From assembly GCA_964512995.1 (NCBI GenBank), contig CAZELM010000006.1:1-64000 (forward strand): a stretch of DNA of 64,000 nt, in the 5' to 3' direction. Both the position numbers and the translations under genes were made by a program. Below the pieces are notes generated by a model. The model saw only the letters and a list, made by a program, of their open reading frames with translations. It did not search any database and had not been told where the DNA came from. The stretch comes from CAZELM01 sp964512995 (lineage in GTDB: Bacteria; CSSED10-310). Of this stretch, positions 17,308 through 28,535 are shown piece by piece (within the stretch, counting starts at the first letter, position 1; every line of letters starts with the position of its first letter).

Positions 17308-20300
17308 TCATTTCCCTCCACCCGTTATCTCAATGATTGATCCATTGGAGTTTCCGAAGACCGACTCGTCATACATCATTTCTCCGATGGCTGCTGGCTG
17401 GATGAATGTCCCGATTGTCATCCCGCGGGTGCGGAAATAAAAATCATAGGAACCTTTCGGCAACAGATCATAATAAAATGCCACATAATCATCCATGAAA
17501 GCGGTATAATCCGGAGATCGAGTGGGTTTGCCGGATGGTTTCGCTTCCGGGGGAGCTGTCAGGAGATCCGGGTTTAATGGTTCCATTCCCGCCGCCAATG
17601 GCACAACAACCGCGACAAAGCTCCGGTCCTGGGGATTCACCACCTGAACATGATCCTCCAGAATATCCCCCAACTGAACAGTGTGTTTTTTACCCGGAGT
17701 ATCCAATGGTATCCGGATCGGAGGCTCGTCTTCCGATTTGATCCGGAACATCTCCCGGGTCACGACAAAACCCTTGGATAATGCAGCGACATCGCTTCCC
17801 GGAGATTCCGGAATATATCGGGTTTCGGCTCGGACGATCAACGGATGTTCCGTTCCGGCACCGGAAATCGCCAGCACCTGTCCAGGCGCTTCGTTTAAAC
17901 TGACCAGATATCCGACGGGTGAATCCGGACCCGTTTGAATGTCTGTCTGATCCTGACCGAACTGAACGCGAACGGTTGCCGACCGGCTTTGTGGAAATGG
18001 TGGACGTAAAATTTCCGACAGAGCCATCAGTGCGGCCGCGTTGGCGTTCGTCGATCCCCATCCATTCCCATCGCTCAAGTTCACCAATGTTTTCAGTATC
18101 AGTTGAAACCTGGGGTCATCCGGATATGACTGCTTCAATGCCCGGAGCATCTCTGCGAGTTGCCGGGTTTCCGATGGCAGGATCAGATCTGATCGTTGGG
18201 GATTTTTGTGTTGCAGACCGCCATAAACTTCCTGACCCTGAACCAGCTTGACAATCACCCGGGACCAGAGTTCAGAGACCAGATTCTCCACCACCTGCGA
18301 GTCCGCATCTCCTGATTTTGACAGCGCTCTCAACACGTGCGCGACATTTTCCATTTCCAGAAACTGCGCTTTCCGGGCCAGTTCTGCAGAATAAGCCGGT
18401 CTGGCTCTGCCGGCTTCGGTCAGTGCGATCAATGCCCAGCACCGTTCTGCAAATTCTTCCCCGCTGATGAATCTGCCGTAATCGCTCCGGAGGGATTGTT
18501 CCAGTGTCTGTACCAGACGATCGACGATTTTTTCGTCCACCGGATAATCCTGATTCCGCGCCTCCACCATAAACTGAAGAACCCATGCCGTCAGGGAGAC
18601 ATTCCCTTTTGAGCCGGGCCAATAGGCACACAATCCATCACGGGTGATCGTGCCCGGAATCCAGGCGAGGCAATCGGTGACAGTCTTATCCAGCTTTTCC
18701 TGCGATCCGGTGAGGTGGAGAACATCCCGGAATTTTTTCATGGCCAGCCATGACCGGGCTGTGCTGATCCGCTGTTCCGTGCACCCATACGGATACTCCA
18801 GAAGAAACCGTAAACCCGATGCCATCTGGATGAGGCCCGGCTGATCGGATATGAGCACCGACCGTTTCACTGTGCCGGCCCGGGCTTTTTCAGGAAGGTC
18901 CGGAAGCTGCACCGGCTGCTCATCCGTCAGTTCCTGAAGCGAACGACGGATTACTCGACGGCGATCATCCCGAATGGGAATGCTGATTTCAAACCCATCG
19001 GTCGCGCCATCGCTGACCCGCTCGACAGCCATGGTAAAGGAGACGGAATCGGTTGTCAGGTGACCCGCTTCCGTATAGGGCGGATCGGGTACAGAAACCT
19101 GATATTCCAGCCGGACGGGTTCCTGAACACTCCACTCAAACTCCCGTTGAAGCGGTTCATCGACGGAAACGCCATCGGCACGGAGACTCACTGTGCCGGG
19201 GCCGCCTTCCCCCTCCACAATCCGGGCGATTGCCAGTGCGGTAAACACATCACCGGGCCGAACAAACCGCGGCAGCGACGGCTGGACGATCACCGGTAAC
19301 CGTACCGCAATCTCCCCGACACCAAATCCAAACCGATCCGGTCCACTGATGGCTTTGGCCCGGATTTTGAAATTCGTCAGATCATCCGGTAATTTTACTC
19401 GAACTTTCGCATATCCATCAGCGCCCACATCAATCGCCGGATTGTAATAGGGAACCGGTTGAAAATTCTTCCGAACCGTCATGCGGCCCATCAACCCCCC
19501 TTCTTCCCCTTCACCTCCACCGGGATTGACGGAATACGGGATATAACCAAACGTCATGTTGCGTGTGTCTCGCAGCGTAATGTAACTTAATCTGGAAACA
19601 ATGAAATCCGGAAGCGGATCCAGGGGTTGCTCCTTTCCCAAAGCCAGTACCGCCTGATCGACCAGCCAGAGCGTCACTTCACCCGGAACCGGATCGCCAT
19701 CGGTGGTCGAGAGCTGAATCTCGATATCCACCTCATCCCCCGGCTCAGCTTGATCCGGATATTTCAGTTCCACACGAACTCGATTCTGCACCGGTTCCAC
19801 ATCCACCCATTGTGTGGCAGCCATCGTGGCTGGTTTTCCGAGATCTCTCGTCGATTCGGAGTCCGGCTTAATTCCAGGAATACGCTGGCGCATCAGGACA
19901 AAATGTACGGGGATCTTCGGCATATATGTTTTCAGGATCGGCAGATTCAGAGAAGCACTCCCGCCCCGGACAGAAAGCCACTGATACTGATTTCCTTCAG
20001 GCGCTTCGATTATGGCCAGCGCTTCCGCAGTCTGAAAAGGGCTTTTCAATACCAGCACCGCAGACTCCCCGGGAGTATAACTGGATTTATCCGTTGCAAT
20101 TGAAAATACATCGGTGACCGGTTTTGCCCAACTGACGGGTTCATCGCCGCCGGCATAGAGATCGACAGACACAACCTGAGCGCGGCCCAGACGGTCATGG
20201 GATTCCAGTTCCACGAGATACACTCCGGATTCGTCGATCGGCAATGATGCGGATATCGGCCGGGAATCACTCCGGAGCGATAGTGTCCTGATTTCTTCAT

Positions 20301-23106
20301 CCACGACATCGGTGATATACCGCGCCTCGCCTGTCGTAAAATCACTGGCACGAAGATGGGAGTGCCATTGCCGATGGATCAAACGAACCGTGACCTCCTG
20401 ATCATCCACCAGATTTCCATCCGGGCCGACGACAATGATTTCGGGTTCGATCGTATCGGCCTGCTCCAGATATCGAGGAACGTTCAATCCGAGAACAAAC
20501 GGGGGTACGGCTTTGATCTGCTGAACGGATGTCACTGTCTGATCGTCGGCATCGGTCACAGTGGCTTCAACAACATACGTTCGCGGTTGAATGGACGGCT
20601 CCAACGCAGGATTGATCTTCAGAATCGCTCCCCCCTGATCATCGGTCACCCCCTCGAATTCCATCCGGGGTTGTGCATCAAACCGGCGAATCCCGGAAAA
20701 CCGGCCATCTGAAGAATAGATGAACCCTTCGTACTGTTTCGGTTGCCACTCCAGAGGAAACTGCGTGATCCGCCAGGATACCGGCCGTTGAGCCACACGG
20801 CCTCCGGCATAGTAGGAAGACACCAGCGAAACCGTGAATTCTCCATCCAAAGGGACGTGCTGATCGGATGTCAGGAGCACTTCGAAACGGGGCAATCGAT
20901 ACGCCTCGATCCGAAACGCCGCATTGCCATATCGCACACCCTCTTTTGACTCCAGAACAACGCGATACTCCCCCGTCGGCAGGTTTTCTTCCGAAAACAT
21001 GTGGTAAAAGCTCCCGTTCGGGGAGATCGTGACAGGATATCTCCACACATTGTTCCCGGATGCTTCCACCAGCACCGATGCTTCGAACACCACCGGCTCC
21101 AATGTCCCTTTGATATGTTTACGCACATATCCTTTGATATGAACAGGTTCCTCCGGCCGATATACGGGCCGTTCTGTGAAAATATGCGTGAGAATTTGAG
21201 ATTGCTCCCCACGGTAATTCAATTCGTACAGCGTCCAGTTCAGCCATGTTTCGAGGGATGGCGACCATTGATTGTCCTGAAATTGATCGGGAGCCTGGTG
21301 CGGATCCAGCACCAGAATGTCATCCTCCTTCTGTATCGTAATCCGCTCGATCGTCCGGTAATCCCGCTTGCCTGGCTCCCATTTAAACATTCCCTGGGAG
21401 TCTGTGACTCCAGATATGATCGTTTCCCACTGATTTTTCCGATGGATTCCCTCGACGACGATTTTCGCTTGCGGCACTGGCTGAGCAGTGGCCAGAGACG
21501 TGACAATAAACCGTACTGCCAACGGCTCCTCCGAAACCGTCACACTGAGATCCGTAGACTGAATACGCATCCAATTTCGTGTGGCGTTATCCTGGAGTCG
21601 CCGGAAGCCGACCAGATACGTACCCGGCGCATTCTCGCCGGATACCTTTCTCAGATACGGCTCCAGATCCAATCCGAATACTGCCGCTGAACCATCGGAC
21701 TGAAGCGGAAGTTTTACAATTTCAGAAACAGGCGGCGATCCCAGATCCGCTAATTGCTTGAGCAGCTCATGATGCGTGATGGAACGAGGACCATTAAACG
21801 TGCCGGGTTCCTCGCCGGGACCGGGTGGACGCTGAGATTCATCCACCGGCATGGGATACTGTGGAAATGTCCAGAAAGACCGGTCCAGTGGATCGATTTT
21901 AAAAATCCGCAGATCAACCCGATCGTCTCCCCGGCCTTCCAATGGGACCATTTGGGGTCCGAATCGTTCAACAATACCCTGGCTTTTTTTCCACTTTAAA
22001 AAACTGGATTGAGCCGGAAAATAAAAATACAGGGTGCTGTCAGCAACCATATTCAAGGGCCGGCCCTTCTCATCCGTCAATGAAATGGGAGTCAGAACGG
22101 CATGATAAACCGTATCACACCGGAAATCCCCTGATATTTCCAGCATCTTCCCATGCACCTCATATTGAAGGTTCCCGACGTGCGGAGACAGATGAAAAAA
22201 ATTAGCCCCTTCCAGAACACCCATCGGCCGGGGTGTTGACGAAAATTCCACGACCACTTTTCGTTCGGCTGGATTCAGTTTCAGAGATTGTTCCGGAGTG
22301 TATCGGGAACCTTCCGGAGCAACCGGATATCTGTTCTCATACGATCCGACCGATAACACACGGAATGGTTCCGCAGTTTCGAAAGAAAGGGTGAAAAACG
22401 ATTCTTCCAGATCGTCGACCGACAGACGAAAATGCACCAACACCCGGAGGCCCAGAGGGATCTGTGATGTCAATGACAGAACATAAGAATATTCTGTGGA
22501 GCGGGACATCTGATCCATTGCCTTGATCTGAAAATCGTCATGATTCAGCCGGCGGGACTGGACTTGCCCCATTCCCGGAAGTTCCCGGAGTTCAATGGTG
22601 ATCATCCGAGCCAGAATATCGGGATCAATCGGGTCAGAAAACGCCAGCGTGATGGTCTCGATTCCGTCCAGCCCAACCGATCCGGATTCGGGAATGGAGC
22701 GCAGGGGTGGTGTCATCAGGGTTGTGAGATGCGTCGTTTCCCCGTCGACCGTCCAGGAAAACATGGACAGCGGCGGCCATGGGTCTGCGGGCCGGAATTG
22801 GAGTGTCCGTTCATCGAGCCACATGAACGCTCCGGGATGCGCAGGCATCACCGTAACATACTCCTCCGGACGATCCTCCGGCCCGGGTTGTTCCGGTCCG
22901 GTATCCCGATCGAAAAAGATCGTGACAGGATCCCATCGACGAAGATAATGATCAGGGACAATGACATTCCCGGAGGATTCAACAGGCCGGAATGTGGTCC
23001 GTTCCAGCGGCGATTGCGCTTTCGCAAGGTCGCATGACCCGCTCCACACCACGAGGAAAAACAAGGAAACAATGGTCATCCACGCCAATGCCGTTGACTG
23101 TTTCAT
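17308..23106 (-). CDS. Bacterial alpha-2-macroglobulin, thioester type
   Basis: This 1932-residue exported protein belongs to the bacterial alpha-2-macroglobulin family, which traps proteases in the periplasm. An N-terminal signal (MKQSTALAWMTIVSLFFLVV) ends near SGSC; a lipobox is weak, so anchoring is uncertain. A series of macroglobulin domains follows, including the YRPEEPVHIKGYVR motif near 650. The thioester site YPYGCTEQ at about 1440 is intact and is followed by the alpha/alpha-toroid domain. The bait region and receptor-like C-terminal domain are in the expected order. The gene overlaps the stop of the upstream 1810-residue partner by four bases (ATGA), with GGAGG inside the partner's 3' end, so they are translationally coupled. 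The pbpC gene that commonly accompanies family members is absent. Confidence 0.93.
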   Translation of the reverse strand: MKQSTALAWMTIVSLFFLVVWSGSCDLAKAQSPLERTTFRPVESSGNVIVPDHYLRRWDPVTIFFDRDTGPEQPGPEDRPEEYVTVMPAHPGAFMWLDERTLQFRPADPWPPLSMFSWTVDGETTHLTTLMTPPLRSIPESGSVGLDGIETITLAFSDPIDPDILARMITIELRELPGMGQVQSRRLNHDDFQIKAMDQMSRSTEYSYVLSLTSQIPLGLRVLVHFRLSVDDLEESFFTLSFETAEPFRVLSVGSYENRYPVAPEGSRYTPEQSLKLNPAERKVVVEFSSTPRPMGVLEGANFFHLSPHVGNLQYEVHGKMLEISGDFRCDTVYHAVLTPISLTDEKGRPLNMVADSTLYFYFPAQSSFLKWKKSQGIVERFGPQMVPLEGRGDDRVDLRIFKIDPLDRSFWTFPQYPMPVDESQRPPGPGEEPGTFNGPRSITHHELLKQLADLGSPPVSEIVKLPLQSDGSAAVFGLDLEPYLRKVSGENAPGTYLVGFRRLQDNATRNWMRIQSTDLSVTVSEEPLAVRFIVTSLATAQPVPQAKIVVEGIHRKNQWETIISGVTDSQGMFKWEPGKRDYRTIERITIQKEDDILVLDPHQAPDQFQDNQWSPSLETWLNWTLYELNYRGEQSQILTHIFTERPVYRPEEPVHIKGYVRKHIKGTLEPVVFEASVLVEASGNNVWRYPVTISPNGSFYHMFSEENLPTGEYRVVLESKEGVRYGNAAFRIEAYRLPRFEVLLTSDQHVPLDGEFTVSLVSSYYAGGRVAQRPVSWRITQFPLEWQPKQYEGFIYSSDGRFSGIRRFDAQPRMEFEGVTDDQGGAILKINPALEPSIQPRTYVVEATVTDADDQTVTSVQQIKAVPPFVLGLNVPRYLEQADTIEPEIIVVGPDGNLVDDQEVTVRLIHRQWHSHLRASDFTTGEARYITDVVDEEIRTLSLRSDSRPISASLPIDESGVYLVELESHDRLGRAQVVSVDLYAGGDEPVSWAKPVTDVFSIATDKSSYTPGESAVLVLKSPFQTAEALAIIEAPEGNQYQWLSVRGGSASLNLPILKTYMPKIPVHFVLMRQRIPGIKPDSESTRDLGKPATMAATQWVDVEPVQNRVRVELKYPDQAEPGDEVDIEIQLSTTDGDPVPGEVTLWLVDQAVLALGKEQPLDPLPDFIVSRLSYITLRDTRNMTFGYIPYSVNPGGGEGEEGGLMGRMTVRKNFQPVPYYNPAIDVGADGYAKVRVKLPDDLTNFKIRAKAISGPDRFGFGVGEIAVRLPVIVQPSLPRFVRPGDVFTALAIARIVEGEGGPGTVSLRADGVSVDEPLQREFEWSVQEPVRLEYQVSVPDPPYTEAGHLTTDSVSFTMAVERVSDGATDGFEISIPIRDDRRRVIRRSLQELTDEQPVQLPDLPEKARAGTVKRSVLISDQPGLIQMASGLRFLLEYPYGCTEQRISTARSWLAMKKFRDVLHLTGSQEKLDKTVTDCLAWIPGTITRDGLCAYWPGSKGNVSLTAWVLQFMVEARNQDYPVDEKIVDRLVQTLEQSLRSDYGRFISGEEFAERCWALIALTEAGRARPAYSAELARKAQFLEMENVAHVLRALSKSGDADSQVVENLVSELWSRVIVKLVQGQEVYGGLQHKNPQRSDLILPSETRQLAEMLRALKQSYPDDPRFQLILKTLVNLSDGNGWGSTNANAAALMALSEILRPPFPQSRSATVRVQFGQDQTDIQTGPDSPVGYLVSLNEAPGQVLAISGAGTEHPLIVRAETRYIPESPGSDVAALSKGFVVTREMFRIKSEDEPPIRIPLDTPGKKHTVQLGDILEDHVQVVNPQDRSFVAVVVPLAAGMEPLNPDLLTAPPEAKPSGKPTRSPDYTAFMDDYVAFYYDLLPKGSYDFYFRTRGMTIGTFIQPAAIGEMMYDESVFGNSNGSIIEITGGGK

Positions 23107-26100
23107 TCCTGGGTACCTCCGACCGTTTTGTTGAATTCCAGATAGTGGCGAATGACATCCTCCGGAGGCCCGGTTCCCGGCTGATCCAGACCGACCACGA
23201 TGGGCTGAGCTTCCGCAGGTGCTGATCCGGCCGGCAATTGCAGCGCCAGAAGATAGGTCCCGGATAACAGCTCCGGCATCTGGGAAATACCGGTCCCCAA
23301 CCGGTTGCCTTTTCTATCCATCAAATGACAGATCACGGAACTGGAGTCTGTCCGGATGCCGATCCCCACCGTTCCCTTTCGCTTCACGTCAAATGAAACC
23401 ATCCGGCCATCTCCAGGACTCAGAAAAAACGGAGCCCCTTCGACGGAGGTCATGGGAATGACTTCCGTACCTGCCATAACCGCATCTCCCCTCAGATTCT
23501 CACCTGCCACGCCGCGGAGAGCGATCGTTGCGTTTCCATTCGGGAGATACTCATTGATGATACACCCATCCAGATAGACGCGCACGTCCGTTCGATCATC
23601 CACCGTGATTTTGGCCACTGCGGGAATCTGCGTCTTCAGATGAAGCATGATCGGCCGTTTTTCCTCGATTACCATCGTTTGCGCCGGATGACTCAGTGAC
23701 ACCGTGCCGGGCAGTGTCACTGTCGTGGTCTTCTCCGGCATACGATCTCCCCAGAGCGTTTCCCCCGGCTGACCGGAGCGGTCGATCCAGGCCAGAACAA
23801 TTCCCGGCTGATGCGGAATCTGTAACCGGCCCGTCATATGATCCAGGAGGATATCCGCACTTCGGTATACATTCCCCGTGCCGGATAAAAAGATCGGGAG
23901 CTCTGAAAAACCGGCTGTTTTAAGCCGCATCTGCATCGGATACTGATCCGGTGACGGATTGGACACATCGATATCCAAAATTCCCGCCATTGATACCGGC
24001 TGTTCAAATGACCGGGCTTCGGTCACTGAACAGATTCCAGACCGCTGCCCGATCGAGGACACACTCGTCGTAACAAACGATGCCTGATCTCCGGTGCCAA
24101 GCACCAGGAGGTGATCCGCTTCCGTCTCACACGTTTCCATGAAGGACTGATCGCCGTGCCATAATAAGCGCTCCACCCGGCCATTCCGGGACAACACACC
24201 CACCGCGTGATCTCCCAGGGACACCATGAGCTGTTTCCGTCCCGGCGGAAGCTGGACCAGACGGCCGAATTCCTTGCTCACACGACCGCTCCACAATCCA
24301 TCCGATATGGGTTCCATTACCGGAACGGAATAATTGTAGACCGTTACGGTGGCATCAACCCGATCGTTCTGGTATGGCGCTGCATTCCAGAGACAGATCA
24401 CAGGCGCATTCTCGGATAATGATACGGATGTGGCGGCGTTGTTCCCGACTGCCATCCACCGAGCGTCCGGTCTGAAATCAGATACAGCCTCTGGCTCGCT
24501 CAGGAAAATTCCCGGCTGGCCCGACATTGCATGAATCTGAACCAGTACCGGTCCTTCCAGGTTCTTCTGAGCATTGCACTGGATCCATCGGCTCGAATCG
24601 AGCGTCACATGGAATTCGTCTCCTGGAGCCAATTCGACGCGTTCTGCCTGTATCACTGACCCGGCACTCCCCGACGCCACATCCATGCTCAGCCAAAGAT
24701 GGCCGGTCGTACTGATCAGCAAATCATCGTCACTGGTCCGGCACGCGGTCCCCATGCGGTCAGAATATCGGATCTTCCCGACCATCGACCGATCCATCCG
24801 AAAAATGCCGGGGCGATCCAGCTCCACATATGCCATGGCCACGGGAGAAGGCATGGATCCCACGATTTTCAATGGTATTCCCTGTTTGAACGATGATTCC
24901 GTCTCGGCTCCCGCAAAATCGGATTTTCCGCTGCACCGGATTGGATTCCCCATCTGATCCATCGCATAAAGCTGCAATCCGATTTCCATTCCTGGAGCTG
25001 CCGGAACTTCAAAACAAAGGGCTTTTCCGGTTATCGGTTCGCCATCACCCTCCGGGTTGCCGATCGCACCGATCAGATTTTCGATGGATTGCGCCTGGAA
25101 AATCAACATGTTTGATCCGTCGGGAGCGTTTGTGGACAGGCGACAGACCTGATCATGAATGGTCAACTTCTCATCAAATGGCATTGTCATCATCCTGTTT
25201 TGCTGTTCCGGAGATGCCATCACCACGTCACATGTGGTTGAATTCGCGCCAACCGGCTCGATTCGCAATACATAGGAGCCCGGCGTCAGACGCTGATGGA
25301 TATAGAAATTCCAGTCATCCGGCCGGTCATCCCCGGCTGCCACCAGCCCCCCGCTATGATCCAGGAGCACCGCCCGGACATCGCTGAATCCCCTGGAGAA
25401 AATTTCCACACGCGTTGTGTCCTGTCCCGTCGTGTCTCTGCCGACCGCCACGTCCAGTGCAATGGGAACGTCCACTGATCTGGAACATCCAGCGGTCAAC
25501 TGACTGGGAGACACGTCTACGGAATACATCAGATGATCATTGATCCGATCGCACACAACACCCAAGCGATACCGGCCCTGGGCAAGCTGGCCTTTCCAGA
25601 CAATCCCCGGAGCAATTTCCGCAACCGGCTGCCAGATTTCCGGAAGAAATTCGATCTCCACAACGCCCTTCATTTCACTGGTCAGCGTGATGGAAAGGTC
25701 CAGCAGAGCCGGAAGCGTGAATACCCATACATCCGGCTCACGGTTTTGCCGATCCGGCGATTCCCGCCAGAATCCAGATATGGGTTTTCCCAGCGGCAAC
25801 CGATGCGGTCCATGGCCGGACGTGGGTTTCGGAGCTGTAACGGGCGTGAACATAGTGATGCAACGGGTATCAAATGGTTCCGGGAGGATGATGAGCCGGT
25901 AGTCTCCGGGCTGGAGATCCACATCAAAATCAGCGGACCGACCGGGCTGGATCACGGGCCATCCCGATGGATCATCCAGTCTGCATCGCATGGTATTTTC
26001 CGCCGGAGGATTCGAATCGGGTGTCGGTTCAGGAGTATCCGACTCATCCGAATCAGGCTCTTCACCCTCCGGGTCATCCTCGTCATACGCGATTTCCGAT

Positions 26101-28535
26101 TCGTCCACTTCATGATCCCCTTCGTCTGTCCAGATATCCGGTGCTGGCTCCTCCCAATCATTCGATTCGTCATGAGCCGGAGATGACAATCGGTTGGAGG
26201 TGATCCGATATCGGCCTCCCTGCAAAATGGTCAACGTGTACTGAATGGCTTCACCGGAATGAAGAGTGGCTCGTCCGGGGATGCCGTCCCGCAGGTTCCC
26301 TCCATCGATGATATTCGTCCGAGCGATCTCCAATCCCAGATGACCGTTGGATGAACCCAGCGTTCGTACGGTCACCTGGTAATCGCCTTCCCGGAGATAG
26401 TGCTGAAGCAGAAAATTACGGCCGGAACCATTTTGTGCGGATTGATCGAACATTGGAATCAAGCGGGTCCGAAGTGACCCTTGTGTCGCGAGTAAACCGG
26501 TTGTTTCGACCCGGTACAAACCCGGCTGATCGGCATGAATGATAAACGTCTGGGAACCGTGCATCTCCAGATCGAAAAACAGGGGCTGTTCGAGAGTCAC
26601 GACCGGAAACGTCGGGATGTCCCCGAGTTTTTCCGGGGGCATGACAGGAAGCGCTGCACCGGGTTTGCTGAGTTCGGATTCAAAGGTCAGACTGCACAAT
26701 GCGCCGTCATCGACAGGCGACTCAACGGCGATCGAATAGGTTCCGGATGCGAGATCCCACGATGGTTTGGCTGAGCCATCTCCCGTACGGATATTCAATA
26801 ATGAACGATCTTCCATCATGGCAACAATCCGGCCATTTTCCGGAATGCGGATATTCAGCGGGACCGGCTGTCCGGGATCCATAAAAATGGGAAACGGGGC
26901 AGAAAGATCGAGCGGAAGTTTTCGTTGCGTCCAGCCTGAAATGACACTGGATTGTTTGTTTAAAAACAGGTTGTAAACATCATGATCCAACTGGAGTCTG
27001 GGGAAGGTACATGCTGTGCGACGAGGGAACGGCTTCATGTCTGCCGGTTGTTCAAACAGATCCCATGAAAATGACATGGCAGCGGGATACACGGCCATCT
27101 CAATGATCCCTTTTTCGGTTCCGGAGACTGTCAGGACATAGAATCCTGCATCCAGATCCCAGAGTTCTCCTGAATTTTTAGATGCGGGTGGTTGATAGGA
27201 GCGATAATCATGGACCAGAAACGGTTCCAGGCGGAACATGGCCCGGATTCCGCGGGACTGGATCATGTATTGTCCTGGGTCGGAAACATGAAAAAATGCC
27301 GTGAGCGGCTCCATCACATTGAATCTCCGATGCCAGAATGTCCCGGCTCCCAGCTCGATCACGCGGCTGTCCATGATCTCGACCTGATCCATATCTTCGG
27401 GATCGGTCCGCGTGATGATGGCGGTGGCATCGATGGAATCTTGCGGATCGCCGGCGTGAAGTGAGGTCAGGGCATATTCTCCGTCCGTTTTCAGTACGGT
27501 ATCATCCGTCCACTGGAAAACCTGAAGCGTATAGGTTTGACCGGCCTTCCCTGTGATCACGATTTCCCGGTCTGTATCCGTATCCGGGTAATCGGTTACC
27601 TGGATCATGGGTTCTCTGGAATCCAAGGTAATCTCGTTCCACCGCCCCTGGACACGATATGGCTGATCCGGGAAATAATTTCCGACCAGCATCGCGGCAG
27701 TACCGGGTTCGTGGAGTTCCAGTCGAAAAAAATTCACGGTTTTGGGTACAATCCACCGATCCCGGCCCATCATGTTCATCTGAAGATGCCATCGCCCGGC
27801 ATCCGGAAGCCGAGGGATACCCGCATGCAGAATAAACGGATGTTCACCCGTATCATCCGGCCACGGAGTTGCTTCTCCACCGTACAACGTCAATCGAACC
27901 AATCCGGGATTGACATCCGCCGACAGTCGGCGGACATTCAGGGGTTTCCCTGGCTCCGGAGTCACAATCTCAGTCTCCGGCATGGCATCATGCAGCCAGA
28001 TTCCATCCTGCCAGATCCGTAAATCGCCAAGATTTCTTCCTGCGGCTTCCAAAGAGATTCTTCGGGCAGTGGTCACCTCAATCCAATAGGAAATCTGCTC
28101 GAAATCATCCAATGACCCGGTAATAGCTCGAAGTTCCACCAACGTTCTCGCCTGACCGTCGTCCCGTTCCGAAAAACCGGACACATGGATGACCGCTTCA
28201 CCAGAAGCTTTGGGATGTCCCCGCGTGATGATCAGATATTCACCTTCATCGAGAAACGTATCCAATCGCCCATCCCGGGTTCCTGCCTGCCCCCGGATTT
28301 CTCCCGGTCCTGCCATCCGATCGACCAATTGGAGACTGGTTCCCTGAGAACTGGTTACCCAGATGGCATACCGTCCGAATTCTGATACATTCAGAATGAC
28401 ACGATGCTCCCCGGAAGCAGGTACATGATCCCGTTCCAGAACGATTGACGCATGTGATGCACTCCACGCGATCGATGGAATGATTAATGCCAGTAATACG
28501 AGACTGGAAGCGGTACACCCATCATAACGTTTCAT
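23103..28535 (-). CDS. Giant exported beta-sandwich protein coupled to alpha-2-macroglobulin
   Basis: I do not recognise this 1810-residue protein. ATG 28535 has AAAGG seven bases upstream and opens a signal peptide (SSLVLLALIIPSIAWSASHA). The rest appears to be a chain of beta-sandwich units. A motif of Gly, one residue, aromatic, then Arg or hydrophobic residues recurs: FGRYAIWV, PGQYMIQSRG, AGFYVLTV, PGLYRVETTG, GGRYRITSN, PGDYRLIIL, QGRYRLGV, PGSYVLRIEP, PGIFRMDR, SGTYLLAL. This is the pattern of PPC- or jelly-roll-like repeats. An acidic Pro-rich linker (about 795-850) splits it in two. Cysteines are few and no catalytic motif stands out. Overlap with the alpha-2-macroglobulin gene implies equal expression and probably a joint complex. 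Confidence 0.7.
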   Translation of the reverse strand: MKRYDGCTASSLVLLALIIPSIAWSASHASIVLERDHVPASGEHRVILNVSEFGRYAIWVTSSQGTSLQLVDRMAGPGEIRGQAGTRDGRLDTFLDEGEYLIITRGHPKASGEAVIHVSGFSERDDGQARTLVELRAITGSLDDFEQISYWIEVTTARRISLEAAGRNLGDLRIWQDGIWLHDAMPETEIVTPEPGKPLNVRRLSADVNPGLVRLTLYGGEATPWPDDTGEHPFILHAGIPRLPDAGRWHLQMNMMGRDRWIVPKTVNFFRLELHEPGTAAMLVGNYFPDQPYRVQGRWNEITLDSREPMIQVTDYPDTDTDREIVITGKAGQTYTLQVFQWTDDTVLKTDGEYALTSLHAGDPQDSIDATAIITRTDPEDMDQVEIMDSRVIELGAGTFWHRRFNVMEPLTAFFHVSDPGQYMIQSRGIRAMFRLEPFLVHDYRSYQPPASKNSGELWDLDAGFYVLTVSGTEKGIIEMAVYPAAMSFSWDLFEQPADMKPFPRRTACTFPRLQLDHDVYNLFLNKQSSVISGWTQRKLPLDLSAPFPIFMDPGQPVPLNIRIPENGRIVAMMEDRSLLNIRTGDGSAKPSWDLASGTYSIAVESPVDDGALCSLTFESELSKPGAALPVMPPEKLGDIPTFPVVTLEQPLFFDLEMHGSQTFIIHADQPGLYRVETTGLLATQGSLRTRLIPMFDQSAQNGSGRNFLLQHYLREGDYQVTVRTLGSSNGHLGLEIARTNIIDGGNLRDGIPGRATLHSGEAIQYTLTILQGGRYRITSNRLSSPAHDESNDWEEPAPDIWTDEGDHEVDESEIAYDEDDPEGEEPDSDESDTPEPTPDSNPPAENTMRCRLDDPSGWPVIQPGRSADFDVDLQPGDYRLIILPEPFDTRCITMFTPVTAPKPTSGHGPHRLPLGKPISGFWRESPDRQNREPDVWVFTLPALLDLSITLTSEMKGVVEIEFLPEIWQPVAEIAPGIVWKGQLAQGRYRLGVVCDRINDHLMYSVDVSPSQLTAGCSRSVDVPIALDVAVGRDTTGQDTTRVEIFSRGFSDVRAVLLDHSGGLVAAGDDRPDDWNFYIHQRLTPGSYVLRIEPVGANSTTCDVVMASPEQQNRMMTMPFDEKLTIHDQVCRLSTNAPDGSNMLIFQAQSIENLIGAIGNPEGDGEPITGKALCFEVPAAPGMEIGLQLYAMDQMGNPIRCSGKSDFAGAETESSFKQGIPLKIVGSMPSPVAMAYVELDRPGIFRMDRSMVGKIRYSDRMGTACRTSDDDLLISTTGHLWLSMDVASGSAGSVIQAERVELAPGDEFHVTLDSSRWIQCNAQKNLEGPVLVQIHAMSGQPGIFLSEPEAVSDFRPDARWMAVGNNAATSVSLSENAPVICLWNAAPYQNDRVDATVTVYNYSVPVMEPISDGLWSGRVSKEFGRLVQLPPGRKQLMVSLGDHAVGVLSRNGRVERLLWHGDQSFMETCETEADHLLVLGTGDQASFVTTSVSSIGQRSGICSVTEARSFEQPVSMAGILDIDVSNPSPDQYPMQMRLKTAGFSELPIFLSGTGNVYRSADILLDHMTGRLQIPHQPGIVLAWIDRSGQPGETLWGDRMPEKTTTVTLPGTVSLSHPAQTMVIEEKRPIMLHLKTQIPAVAKITVDDRTDVRVYLDGCIINEYLPNGNATIALRGVAGENLRGDAVMAGTEVIPMTSVEGAPFFLSPGDGRMVSFDVKRKGTVGIGIRTDSSSVICHLMDRKGNRLGTGISQMPELLSGTYLLALQLPAGSAPAEAQPIVVGLDQPGTGPPEDVIRHYLEFNKTVGGTQE

